A stretch of DNA of 64,000 bases, taken from Tibeticola sediminis. Its GTDB lineage: Bacteria > Pseudomonadota > Gammaproteobacteria > Burkholderiales > Burkholderiaceae_C. The position numbers and the translations under genes were made by a program. The DNA lies in the NCBI RefSeq assembly GCF_003843835.1, contig NZ_RKQL01000005.1:181182-245181 (forward strand), in the 5' to 3' direction. The notes under the pieces were generated by a model, which saw nothing but the letters and a program-made list of their open reading frames with translations, searched no databases and was not told the origin of the DNA. Positions 46,416 to 54,735 of the stretch are shown one piece after another. Numbering within the stretch: position 1 is the first letter of the stretch; every line of letters starts with the position of its first letter.

Positions 46416-48332
46416 ATGAGTCCAGCAGAACCCTTGCGCATCGCCCTGCTGGGGAACCCGAACTGTGGGAAAACGGCGATCTTCAACCTGCTGACGGGTA
46501 GTCGGCAGAAGGTGGCGAACTATGCCGGCGTGACGGTGGAGCGCAAAGAGGGTGTTTTGCGGACGCCCTCGGGCCGGGTTTATGCCGTGCTCGACCTGCC
46601 GGGTGTGTACAGTCTGCGCCCGCTGAGCGCAGACGAAGCCGTCACGCGCGACATTTTGACCGGGCGTCACCCCGACGAGCCCCGTCCGGATTTGATCGTA
46701 TGCATCGCCGACGCGACCCATCTGCGCCTGAATCTGCGGCTGGTCCTCGAAGCGCGCCCCCTGGGCGTACCGATGCTGCTCGTCCTCAACATGATGGACC
46801 TGGCGCGCGCGCAGGGCATCACGATCGACCGTGAAGCGCTCGAGCGTGAACTGGGTATACCCGTGGTCGAGACCATCGGGGTCGCCCGCGACGGTGCCGC
46901 CGAACTCGTCGGCTGGCTCGACCGCTGGCCCGGGCCGGCTCGCCCGCAAGGGGCGCATCCGCCACTGCCGCTTCACTCGCTCACGGCGATCCAGGATGTC
47001 GACGGCCAGGCCGAGGATGAACTGCGTCGAGCCATGGACCTTCAGGCCGAGGTGCGACGGATCTTGAGCGCCGCGGTCGTCGAGCCGGCGCAGCGGCCCT
47101 CGCGTGATGAGGCGATCGATCGCTTCGTGCTGCATCCGGTATTCGGACCTGTCCTGTTGCTAGTGATTCTGTTCCTCGTCTTTCAGGCGGTCTTCAGTTG
47201 GGCAGCGCTTCCGATGGACGCGATCAAGCAAGGCGTCGAGGCGGTCGCAGGCGTGGTTCAGGGGGCGCTCCCCGAAGGACCACTTCGAAGCTTGTTGACC
47301 GATGGTGTCATCGCGGGGGCAGGAAGCGTCCTGGTTTTCCTGCCGCAGATCTTGATCCTGTTCTTTTTCATCTTGCTGCTGGAGGATTCGGGATATCTGC
47401 CGCGCGCGGCTTTCCTGTTGGACCGGCCGATGGCGGCCGTGGGTTTGTCGGGCCGCTCGTTCATCCCCCTGCTGTCGAGCTTTGCCTGTGCCGTACCGGG
47501 CATCATGGCCACGCGCACGATTACCGATGCTCGAGACCGCTTCGTCACGATCATGATTGCGCCGCTGATGACCTGCTCGGCCCGCCTGCCGGTCTATGCG
47601 CTGTTGATCGGCGCTTTCATTCCGAGCCGCAAGCTCGCCGGTTGGCTCGATTTGCAGGGCCTGGTTCTGTTTCTGTTGTACCTGGGGGGGATTGCCAGTG
47701 CGATGGCCGTCGCCTGGGTGCTCAAGCGCCCCCAAGGTGATGCGGTAGGGGCGGGCACCTTGATGATGGAACTGCCGGCCTACCGTTGGCCGAGTCTGCG
47801 GCACCTGGGTTATGGGCTTTATGAGCGGGCCCGGATTTTCATCCGCAGCGTGGGCGGCATCATCTTGGCGCTCATGGTGTTACTCTGGGCCTTGTCGAGC
47901 TATCCCGCGGCACCCTTGGGCGCCGAGCAGCCGGCGATTTACTACAGTTTCGCGGGCCGAATCGGCAGGGGGCTGGCTGAGTTGCTGGCGCCCATCGGGT
48001 TCAATTGGCAGATCTCCATCGCGCTCGTCCCCGGCCTCGCTGCTCGCGAAGTGGCTGTGGGCGCACTGGGAACGGTTTACGCTTTGTCTGCGCAGGATGC
48101 GGGCACGGCGGTTTCGTTGGGGCCCATCATCGCGAGCCAATGGTCGTTGGCGACCGGACTGTCGCTGCTGGTGTGGTACGTCTTTGCGCCCCAGTGCGTC
48201 TCAACGCTGGTGACGGTGCGCCGCGAGCTGGGACGCTGGCGGCCAGCGCTCACCATGGCCGGCTATCTGTTCGCGCTCGCCTATGCCGCAAGCTTTGTCA
48301 CCTACCATCTCGCGAAGGTGTGGGGCGGTTGA
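46416..48332 (+). CDS. feoB: Ferrous iron transporter FeoB
   Basis: The inner-membrane Fe(II) permease. The cytoplasmic G domain has G1 GNPNCGKT (13-20), G3 DLPGVYS and G4 NMMD. The C-terminal half carries about ten membrane segments with the Gate-motif cysteines in SSFACAVPGIMATRT and MTCSARLPVYALLI. At 638 residues it is shorter than E. coli FeoB (773) but usual for beta-proteobacteria. It is downstream of feoA and followed by a family A repeat and a small membrane protein. Confidence 0.97.
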   Translation: MSPAEPLRIALLGNPNCGKTAIFNLLTGSRQKVANYAGVTVERKEGVLRTPSGRVYAVLDLPGVYSLRPLSADEAVTRDILTGRHPDEPRPDLIVCIADATHLRLNLRLVLEARPLGVPMLLVLNMMDLARAQGITIDREALERELGIPVVETIGVARDGAAELVGWLDRWPGPARPQGAHPPLPLHSLTAIQDVDGQAEDELRRAMDLQAEVRRILSAAVVEPAQRPSRDEAIDRFVLHPVFGPVLLLVILFLVFQAVFSWAALPMDAIKQGVEAVAGVVQGALPEGPLRSLLTDGVIAGAGSVLVFLPQILILFFFILLLEDSGYLPRAAFLLDRPMAAVGLSGRSFIPLLSSFACAVPGIMATRTITDARDRFVTIMIAPLMTCSARLPVYALLIGAFIPSRKLAGWLDLQGLVLFLLYLGGIASAMAVAWVLKRPQGDAVGAGTLMMELPAYRWPSLRHLGYGLYERARIFIRSVGGIILALMVLLWALSSYPAAPLGAEQPAIYYSFAGRIGRGLAELLAPIGFNWQISIALVPGLAAREVAVGALGTVYALSAQDAGTAVSLGPIIASQWSLATGLSLLVWYVFAPQCVSTLVTVRRELGRWRPALTMAGYLFALAYAASFVTYHLAKVWGG

Positions 48333-48351
48333 GGGAGCGGGATGCTGTGAC

Positions 48352-48586
48352 CCTAAATCCGGCAGTTGACCGCTTTTAGCGAAAAGCAAGGTGTTGATGT
48401 TTGAACAATTTTCGGTGCGCAGGCCGTTCACCGTTTGGGTGAGCGCTGCGCACCCGTTCGAGCCGCCCTCGAGCGCGGGGGCGGCGTTGCAAATCCTCGC
48501 CATGGCGCCTGCCATGGCTGTGGTTTGCGCCTTGCCCGCGCGCCCGACGACGACCCGCCCAGGCGCGCCCAACTGCCGGATTTAGG
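48352..48586. mobile_element. MITE-like repeat family A, copy 2 (235 bp)
   Basis: Same length, ends and orientation as copy 1 at 9008. It has perfect 17-bp inverted repeats and a flanking duplication GTGAC (48347-48351 and 48587-48591). The core hairpin is at 48486-48529. It lies between feoB and the small membrane protein gene, and the right GTGAC lies just before the next ATG. Confidence 0.92.
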
Positions 48587-48597
48587 GTGACCGGAGA

Positions 48598-48915
48598 ATG
48601 CGCATGGCCATACTCGAACCCCTGCTCGTGACGATCATTTTGGTTTGGGCCGCAGGCTATCTGGTCTGGCGCATGGGGCCTGGGTCCGTGCGCGCGTGGC
48701 TCGGTCAACGCATTCATCCGGCGCTCGATCGGCCGGCGGGCACCGCTTGCAGTGCATGCGCCAGTTGTCGCTCGGGTTGTTCTGCTGGCGGTCGTGATCG
48801 GGGCCAGGGTTCACCCGCTGGCGGGCAAGGTTCCTCAGTCGAGCACCGGGTAACCGTGGCGGCGGCGCGCCCACTGGCACGCGTCCGAGCCGACGGCAAA
48901 CTCCCGACACGGTGA
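48598..48915 (+). CDS. Small membrane protein after FeoB (DUF6587-like)
   Basis: A 105-residue protein with one N-terminal membrane helix (EPLLVTIILVWAAGYLVWRMG) and a Cys-rich patch (CSACASCRSGC). Small single-helix, Cys-rich proteins after feoB are common and may assist ferrous uptake. That role is inferred. The C-terminal 27 residues overlap the convergent YkgJ gene and may not be conserved. The family A repeat separates it from feoB, possibly changing its expression. Confidence 0.62.
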   Translation: MRMAILEPLLVTIILVWAAGYLVWRMGPGSVRAWLGQRIHPALDRPAGTACSACASCRSGCSAGGRDRGQGSPAGGQGSSVEHRVTVAAARPLARVRADGKLPTR

Positions 48916-49158
48916 AGGTCGCCATTCATAAATCGCACACTCGACCCGGATGCCGAGCGTACCGACCAAGGCCGCACAGCGGGGTGGGCCGTGGTCCGTT
49001 CCGCGCATGCGGCAAACGCTGTCGGTGACATCGACGGTGAGGCCGTCGGGCACACTGCCGCCGTTGGAGCTGCGTTCGTGAACCGAAAAATCCACCCGCA
49101 GCGCGGCGCAACAAGCACCGCAGTCGAGGCAAAGGTTCTGGTTCAGCTGCTTTTCCAC
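48835..49158 (-). CDS. YkgJ-family cysteine cluster protein
   Basis: A 107-residue protein with the YkgJ pattern: CLDCGACC near the start, later single cysteines (CRMRG, PRCAALVG, CAIYEWRPSPCREF). The arrangement predicts a metal- or Fe-S-binding small protein of unknown function. Its start overlaps the stop of the thioredoxin-like gene upstream by 16 bases. Confidence 0.87.
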   Translation of the reverse strand: MEKQLNQNLCLDCGACCAALRVDFSVHERSSNGGSVPDGLTVDVTDSVCRMRGTDHGPPRCAALVGTLGIRVECAIYEWRPSPCREFAVGSDACQWARRRHGYPVLD

Positions 49159-49697
49159 TTGATCGAGCAGCCGATACTCGGGATTTGCTCGGCGGGGCCG
49201 TGGCCTGTGCGCGCGACCAGTTGCATCGCTTCGAGCAGGTCACGGCGGGTGCCTGGGGGCGCGGCTTCTTTGCGCGACGCATCGAAACGACCCCGGTATT
49301 GCAGGGCGTCCTCAGCGTTGAAGCCGAAAAAGTCTGGCGTACAGACCGCTCCATAAGCCCGCGCCACCGACTGATCTTCGTCGTACAGATAGGGGAAGGG
49401 GAGCGCGAGCGTTTCGGCCAGGCGTTTCATCGCCTCGAAGCTGTCTTCCGGGTAAGCCTCGGCGTCGTTGCTGGAGATGGCAGCGACTCCGATGCCCTCG
49501 CGTTGCAGCTGGCGCGCATCGTCAATCAGCCGGGGCAGGATCGCCTGCACGTAGGGGCAGTGATTGCATATGAACATCACCAGCGTGCCCTTAGGGCCGC
49601 GAACATCCGCAAACCGAAGCACACGTCCATCGGTAGCGGGCAGAGAAAAATCCGGCGCTTTCCAGCCAAAGTCGCAAACAGGGGCTTGTGCGGCCAT
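49143..49697 (-). CDS. Thioredoxin-fold (AhpC/TSA-like) protein
   Basis: A 184-residue soluble redox-fold protein. APDFSLPATDGRVLRFADVRGPKGTLVMFICNHCPYVQAILPRL has the redoxin fold with a single-cysteine active site (NHCPYV) instead of CxxC. This matches a conserved thioredoxin-like family of unknown substrate. The ATG at 49697 begins MAAQAPVCDFGWKAPDF; the longer frame upstream overlaps argF and is not used. Confidence 0.87.
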   Translation of the reverse strand: MAAQAPVCDFGWKAPDFSLPATDGRVLRFADVRGPKGTLVMFICNHCPYVQAILPRLIDDARQLQREGIGVAAISSNDAEAYPEDSFEAMKRLAETLALPFPYLYDEDQSVARAYGAVCTPDFFGFNAEDALQYRGRFDASRKEAAPPGTRRDLLEAMQLVARTGHGPAEQIPSIGCSIKWKSS

Positions 49698-49723
49698 GGG
49701 GTCTCCATCCTTACAAGTCGTGT

Positions 49724-50641
49724 TCAGTCGAGGCGGCCGAGCAGCAGGTATTCCATCAGCGCTTTCTGCACGTGCATGCGGTTTTCGGCTTCGTCCCACA
49801 CGACCGATTGCGGGCCGTCGATGACTTCGGCGGTGACTTCCTCGCCACGGTGCGCCGGCAGGCAATGCATGAAGAGCGCGTCCGGCTTGGCGACGGACAT
49901 CATGGTGGCATCGACGCGCCAGTCGGCAAACGCCGCGCGACGGACCTCATTTTCTGCCTCGTAGCCCATGCTGGTCCAGACATCCGTCGTCACGAGGTCA
50001 GCGCCCCGGCACGCGTCGAGCGGATGGGCAAACACTTCATAGCTCGAGGCCGAGCGGATGCCGGCGATCGACTGGTCGACTTCATACCCGCCGGGGGTGC
50101 TGACATGAACCTTGAAGCCCAGCAACTCGGCCGCCTGCAGCCAACTGTTGGCCATGTTGTTGCCATCACCGACCCAGGCGACGACTTTGCCCTGAATCGA
50201 ACCGCGGTGCTCGATGAACGTGAAGATGTCGGCCAGCACCTGGCAAGGGTGGAACTCGTTGGTAAGCCCGTTGATGACAGGCACGCGCGAGTGCGCGGCG
50301 AAGCGCTCGATCTTTTCCTGGCCAAAGGTGCGAATCATCACCAGGTCAACCATGCGGCTGATGACCCGCGCGGTATCTTCGATCGGCTCGGCGCGCCCCA
50401 GCTGGCTGTCGCCGGTGGTCAGATGGACGACGCTGCCGCCGAGCTGATACATGCCCGCTTCGAAGCTCACCCGGGTTCGCGTCGAGGCCTTTTCGAAAAT
50501 CATCGCCAGCGTGCGATCCACCAGCGTCTGGTGTTTCTCGTAGGCTTTGAACTTGCGCTTGATCAGAGCCGTCCGCTGGAACAAATAGGCGTACTCGTCG
50601 GCGCTGAGGTCGGTGAATTGCAGGTAATGCTGGATCGTCAC
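49724..50641 (-). CDS. argF: Ornithine carbamoyltransferase
   Basis: Makes citrulline from ornithine and carbamoyl phosphate in arginine synthesis. The 305 residues include the carbamoyl-phosphate motif STRTR (53-57) and the ornithine motif HCLPAHRG near 265. The start overlaps the argD stop by four bases (ATGA), so the two are translationally coupled. Confidence 0.97.
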   Translation of the reverse strand: MTIQHYLQFTDLSADEYAYLFQRTALIKRKFKAYEKHQTLVDRTLAMIFEKASTRTRVSFEAGMYQLGGSVVHLTTGDSQLGRAEPIEDTARVISRMVDLVMIRTFGQEKIERFAAHSRVPVINGLTNEFHPCQVLADIFTFIEHRGSIQGKVVAWVGDGNNMANSWLQAAELLGFKVHVSTPGGYEVDQSIAGIRSASSYEVFAHPLDACRGADLVTTDVWTSMGYEAENEVRRAAFADWRVDATMMSVAKPDALFMHCLPAHRGEEVTAEVIDGPQSVVWDEAENRMHVQKALMEYLLLGRLD

Positions 50642-51846
50642 GATGTGTGTTCCGAAAGAAACTGGCGAACCACGGGGCTGAGCCGGGCGACGATTTCGTC
50701 CGCCTCGGCTTCACTGAGGATGAGCGGTGGCAGCAAGCGGATGACCCGCTCGGCCGTGACGCTGATCAAGAGCCCAGCGCTGGCCGCCCGGGCCGTCAAG
50801 CCGCCACAGGGGCGGTCCAGTTCGATGCCGAGCATCAGCCCCTCGCCCCGGATGTCGCGGACGCCGGGCAGAGGGGCGAGCGCCTTGCGCAGCCCGGCTT
50901 TGAGCCGTGCCCCCACCCGAGCAGCGTTGCCGAGCAGATCGTCGTCTTCCATGATGCGCAGAGTTTCCAACCCGGCCCTCATCGCCAAGGGGTTGCCGCC
51001 GAACGTGCTGCCATGGTTGCCGGGCTCGAAGACATGGGCCGCCTTCGGGCCGGCGACGACGGCACCGATGGGAACGCCTGAGCCCAATCCCTTGGCCAAG
51101 GGCATGACGTCAGGGACGATCTCGGCCCACTGGTGCGCGAACCACTTGCCGGTGCGGCCCATGCCGCACTGAACCTCGTCGGTCATCAGAAGCCATCCGC
51201 GTTGGTCGCATAGCTCGCGCACTTGTCGCAGGTACTCCCAGCGGGCGGGGTTGATGCCGCCTTCTCCCTGGATGGTCTCCAGGAACACGGCGACGACATT
51301 GGGGTTGTTCGCGGTTGCCGTTTCGAGCGCTGCGATGTCGTTGAGCGGCACTCGGATGAAGCCGTCGACCAGGGGCTCGAAACCTTTCTGGATGGCCGGG
51401 TTTCCCGTGGCACTGAGCGTGGCGAGCGATCGGCCATGGAATGCGCGTTCATAGACGACGATCTGGGGGAAGTCGATGCCGCGGCTGTGCCCGTATTTGC
51501 GCGCGAGTTTGATAGCGGCTTCGTTGGCTTCGAGTCCGCTGTTGCAGAAAAAGACGTTCTCCATCCCGGATAGCTCGGCGAGCCGGGACGCCAGCCGCTC
51601 AGCGTCGGGGACGTAGTAGTAATTGCAGGTATGAATCAGCCGCCCCACCTGCTCGCGCAAGGCTGCAACGAAGCGCGGATGGTTGTGCCCGAGCGTGTTG
51701 ACGGCGATTCCGGCCAACGCATCCAGGTATTCCCGACCCTCGGTGTCCCAGACTCGGCACCCCTGGCCGTGCGAGAGGGCGATCGGCAGGCGCGCGTAGG
51801 TGCGCATCAGGTGCGGTTCGGCAGGAGTGGATGGGTTCACATTCAT
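50638..51846 (-). CDS. argD: Acetylornithine aminotransferase
   Basis: PLP-dependent transaminase of arginine (and possibly lysine) synthesis. The 402 residues show the class III signature LLMTDEVQCGMGRTGKW and the PLP lysine near 250 (MPLAKGLGSG). The ATG at 51846 is the first in frame. It is the first gene of the argD-argF unit, and a family B repeat lies 60 bases upstream. Confidence 0.95.
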   Translation of the reverse strand: MNVNPSTPAEPHLMRTYARLPIALSHGQGCRVWDTEGREYLDALAGIAVNTLGHNHPRFVAALREQVGRLIHTCNYYYVPDAERLASRLAELSGMENVFFCNSGLEANEAAIKLARKYGHSRGIDFPQIVVYERAFHGRSLATLSATGNPAIQKGFEPLVDGFIRVPLNDIAALETATANNPNVVAVFLETIQGEGGINPARWEYLRQVRELCDQRGWLLMTDEVQCGMGRTGKWFAHQWAEIVPDVMPLAKGLGSGVPIGAVVAGPKAAHVFEPGNHGSTFGGNPLAMRAGLETLRIMEDDDLLGNAARVGARLKAGLRKALAPLPGVRDIRGEGLMLGIELDRPCGGLTARAASAGLLISVTAERVIRLLPPLILSEAEADEIVARLSPVVRQFLSEHTS

Positions 51847-51906
51847 GGCAGAGATGTCCTGGGAGCCCAGGTAGCCGGGAGGGGCGCGGGGCGGAAACTG
51901 ATTCTA

Positions 51907-52069
51907 GGGCAACGCTGAACAAGTCCCTCGCGCGTCGCGCATCCCGGCTGCGGGCGGTCTGCTTCGTTGCAAATCCTCGCCATAGCTGCGGCTATGGCTG
52001 CGGTTTGCGTCTCGCATCCCATCCCGCAGCCGGGCGCGCGCCATCGCGGGAACTTATTCAGCGTTGCCC
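51907..52069. mobile_element. Repeat family B, full-length copy (163 bp)
   Basis: Imperfect terminal inverted repeats of about 18 bp, GGGCAACGCTGAACAAGT at the left and the complement of GGGCAACGCTGAATAAGT at the right, with weaker pairing continuing inwards. The core at 51967-52010 is GTTGCAAATCC, a GCCATAGC/GGCTATGGC hairpin and GGTTTGCG. No clear target duplication is seen. It fills most of the argD-DUF3579 gap. Confidence 0.87.
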
Positions 52070-52137
52070 CAGACGACCGTGTCTTTGGCGGAGAGGGCAG
52101 GGCAAAGGCCACTGGGCCGGGGATCAGCCCAGAATAA

Positions 52138-52156
52138 GTCTTATATAAGATACAAT
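52138..52156 (+). promoter_or_regulatory. Operator-like palindrome and -10 upstream of DUF3579
   Basis: GTCTTATATAAGAT (52138-52151) differs at one end base from the perfect palindrome over the aceA promoter. It overlaps a TACAAT -10 element (52151-52156). No good -35 is visible, as may be expected for a regulated promoter. Confidence 0.6.
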
Positions 52157-52220
52157 AGTTGTGCGCCGCAGCAGAGGCGATCCTTCTGCTGCCTCGTAGC
52201 CAGAACGTCCACGTGATCCG

Positions 52221-52550
52221 ATGGGTAAATCTCCTGCTAAGCAAGTCTTCATCCTGGGTTTGACCGACGACGGCAGAACCTTTCGGCCCAGCGACTGGGC
52301 GGAGCGGCTGGCGGGGGTGATGAGTCCGTTCAGGCCCGGTGGAGCCAAGCCGGGCAGCCATTTGAGCTATTCCCCTTGGTGTTTGCCGACGGTCCTCCAG
52401 GGGGTGAAGTGCGTGGCGGTCCACCCGGACTTGCGCGAGGCGGAGCCTATGGCCTGGGACTTCTGCATGAACTTCGCGCGCGACAATCACTTGCAAACGG
52501 TCGAGGCCTGCCTACTGCCTGACGAGGCGCCGACTGAGCGTCGCCCTTGA
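52221..52550 (+). CDS. DUF3579 domain protein
   Basis: A 109-residue cytoplasmic protein with the DUF3579 pattern (VFILGLTDDGRTFRPSDWAERLAGVMS, YSPWCLPTVLQGVKCVAVHPDLREAEPMAWDFCMNFARDN). Function unknown. Its place between argD and rpsT is conserved in Burkholderiales. The upstream palindrome shared with aceA suggests the same regulator. Confidence 0.9.
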   Translation: MGKSPAKQVFILGLTDDGRTFRPSDWAERLAGVMSPFRPGGAKPGSHLSYSPWCLPTVLQGVKCVAVHPDLREAEPMAWDFCMNFARDNHLQTVEACLLPDEAPTERRP

Positions 52551-52565
52551 TGCATTTCACGGATG

Positions 52566-52605
52566 AAAAACAAGTGAGGCCGCAGTTGCGGCCTCACTTG
52601 TTTTT
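52566..52605. terminator. Bidirectional terminator between DUF3579 and rpsT
   Basis: A long perfect stem CAAGTGAGGCCGC/GCGGCCTCACTTG with loop AGTT, flanked by A residues on the left and T residues on the right. It serves both convergent genes. Confidence 0.92.
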
Positions 52606-52677
52606 GCTGACAGCGCACCCGTGACAAACGGCAGCTGTCGGTCCGAGAGGATGGACAGCCGTGCGGCTTGCGGCTTC

Positions 52678-52980
52678 TTAAGCCGCTGCGGTCGCCAAGG
52701 CCTTGACCTTGGCAGAGAGGCGGCTCTTGTCGCGAGCCGCTTTGTTCTTATGGAAAATGCCCTTGTCGGCAATGGCGTCGACGACCGACTGCATCTTGGC
52801 AAAGAGTTCAGTTGCCTTGACTTTGTCGCCAGCGGCCACGGCCTTTTCGACGTTCTTCACCGCGGTGCGGTATTTCGACCGCAGCGACGAATTCGCGGCA
52901 TTGAGTTTGACGTCCTGGCGGGCGCGCTTGCGGCCCGAGGCCAGGCGGGGGTTCTTTTTCTTGGGTTTGGAAGATGCCAT
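52678..52980 (-). CDS. rpsT: 30S ribosomal protein S20
   Basis: A 16S rRNA-binding protein of 100 residues, helical and very basic ([44 protein letters not shown]). It is slightly longer than E. coli S20 (87). AAGGA precedes the ATG. It has its own promoter and a shared terminator. Confidence 0.97.
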   Translation of the reverse strand: MASSKPKKKNPRLASGRKRARQDVKLNAANSSLRSKYRTAVKNVEKAVAAGDKVKATELFAKMQSVVDAIADKGIFHKNKAARDKSRLSAKVKALATAAA

Positions 52981-53024
52981 ATCTTGGTGTCCTTGAGTTG
53001 CAGGATGTTGTCAGCAAACCTGCG

Positions 53025-53033
53025 ATTCTAACA
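53025..53033 (-). promoter_or_regulatory. Extended -10 promoter element of rpsT
   Basis: On the minus strand TGTTAGAAT: a TGn extension joined to TAGAAT (53025-53030). It lies about 45 bases before the rpsT start. The -35 is weak. Confidence 0.5.
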
Positions 53034-53154
53034 GCGAGCAGCGTCTTCCGATTGGGCTTCCGATCGACCCGGGCTCAAAGGGCTGGGCTTGGTGCTGGAT
53101 GAGCGCCGGGTGAGCTTCGGTAACGCTGAACCCGCCGGAACTACACTCGAGCGG

Positions 53155-54720
53155 GTGAGCTTATTCAAATCCGCTTCCACCGTCTCCGCTTTGACCTTGT
53201 TGTCGCGCATCACGGGTCTTGGGCGTGAGCTCCTGATCGCCGCGACGTTTGGTGCGAGCGCGACCACCGACGCCTTCAACGTGGCGTTCCGGATTCCGAA
53301 TCTGTTTCGGCGTCTGTTTGCCGAGGGCGCCTTCAGTCAGGCCTTTGTGCCGGTGCTGGCCGAGAGCCGTGCTCAGCACGGCGATGCGCAAACCCGTCGC
53401 GTGATCGACGACGTGTCCACGGTTTTGGCCTGGGTCTTGTTGGGTTTCAGTGTGTTGGGCGTGCTCGCCGCGCCGCTGCTGGTCTGGGCTATGGCGAGTG
53501 GCTTGCGTCAGCATCCCACGGCTTTCGACGCTGCCGTGGTGATGACGCGCTGGATGTTCCCGTACATCGGCTTCATGTCGCTCGTCGCGTTGTGCGCGGG
53601 GGTTCTCAATACCTGGCGCAAGTTTGCGGTGCCTGCGGCGACGCCGGTGTTGCTCAACGTGTGCTTGATGGCGGCTGCTTATTGGGGCGCGCCGTGGCTG
53701 TCTGCTCAAGGCATCGAGCCGATTTTTGCACTGACGGCAGGGGTGCTCGTCGGTGGTGCGCTGCAACTGGCCATCCAATGGCTCGCGCTGGTGCGGCTGG
53801 GAATGGGGCCACGGATCGGCCTGACCCTGACGCAGCTGCGCGCGGCATGGCGGGACCCGGCGACGCGTCGCATCGCCGCTTTGATGGGGCCCGCGATCCT
53901 CGGTGTGAGTGTGGCGCAACTCTCCTTGGTCATCAACACCCAGATCGCGTCCCATTTGGCGAGTGGCAGCGTGAGTTGGCTCGGCTACGCGGATCGGCTG
54001 ATGGAGTTCCCGACGGCCTTGCTTGGGGTGGCTTTGGGTGTGGTGTTGATGCCGCAGCTCGCTCAAGCGCGGGCGGTGGGAGACGTGCGGCGTTATTCCG
54101 AAATGCTCGATTGGGGGTTGCGGTTGGTGGTTCTGCTGGCCGTGCCCGCAGCGGCCGGCTTGCTCACCTTTGCCACGCCCTTGGTCAGTGTGCTCTATCA
54201 CTACGGGGCTTTCGGCGCGGGTGATGTGGCGCAGACTGCGCGGGCGCTCACGGGCTACGGTGTGGGGCTGCTGGGCTTGGTTGCCATCAAGGTGCTGGCG
54301 CCGGGTTACTACGCCAATCAGGACATCCGCACTCCGGTGCGCATCGGGATCATCGTTCTGGCTCTGACACAGGCGTTGAATCTGGTGTTGGTGCCGTTGA
54401 TGCAGCATGCGGGCTTGGCGCTGGCGATCGGCCTCGGTGCGCTGGTCAATGCCGGCTGGCTGCTGCTGGGGCTGTTGCGCCGCGGCAGCTACCGACCGAC
54501 TCCAGGCTGGGGCGTCTTTCTTTTGCAGGTGCTGGCTGCGACCGCGCTCATGAGCGTGTTTCTGCTCTGGGCCAGTTCGGCGGTGGCGTGGGTCGATCTG
54601 CGGGCGCAGACGGGATTGCGGGCGTTCTATCTGGCGACGTCCGTGGTGGCGGCGGCGTTGATTTATTTTGGTGCTTTGTGGGCTTCGGGAGTACCCTTAC
54701 GCCAATGGCTGCGCCGCTGA
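53155..54720 (+). CDS. murJ: Lipid II flippase MurJ
   Basis: Moves the peptidoglycan precursor lipid II across the inner membrane; essential in most bacteria. The GTG at 53155 gives the standard N-terminus SLFKSASTVSALTLLSRITGLGRE and 521 residues with about 14 membrane helices. TDAFNVAFRIPNLFRRLFAEGAFSQAFVPV is the conserved first-cavity segment. The frame is open 22 codons upstream, but relatives lack that part. It is divergent from rpsT, as in many beta-proteobacteria. The next gene starts 15 bases downstream. Confidence 0.96.
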   Translation: MSLFKSASTVSALTLLSRITGLGRELLIAATFGASATTDAFNVAFRIPNLFRRLFAEGAFSQAFVPVLAESRAQHGDAQTRRVIDDVSTVLAWVLLGFSVLGVLAAPLLVWAMASGLRQHPTAFDAAVVMTRWMFPYIGFMSLVALCAGVLNTWRKFAVPAATPVLLNVCLMAAAYWGAPWLSAQGIEPIFALTAGVLVGGALQLAIQWLALVRLGMGPRIGLTLTQLRAAWRDPATRRIAALMGPAILGVSVAQLSLVINTQIASHLASGSVSWLGYADRLMEFPTALLGVALGVVLMPQLAQARAVGDVRRYSEMLDWGLRLVVLLAVPAAAGLLTFATPLVSVLYHYGAFGAGDVAQTARALTGYGVGLLGLVAIKVLAPGYYANQDIRTPVRIGIIVLALTQALNLVLVPLMQHAGLALAIGLGALVNAGWLLLGLLRRGSYRPTPGWGVFLLQVLAATALMSVFLLWASSAVAWVDLRAQTGLRAFYLATSVVAAALIYFGALWASGVPLRQWLRR

Positions 54721-54735
54721 ACGTTCGCAACGACC

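Noticed and set aside
53119..53131. Another family B repeat end near the murJ start (TAACGCTGAAC)
   Set aside because: Only about 11 bases match and there is no second end; chance or an old remnant cannot be told apart.
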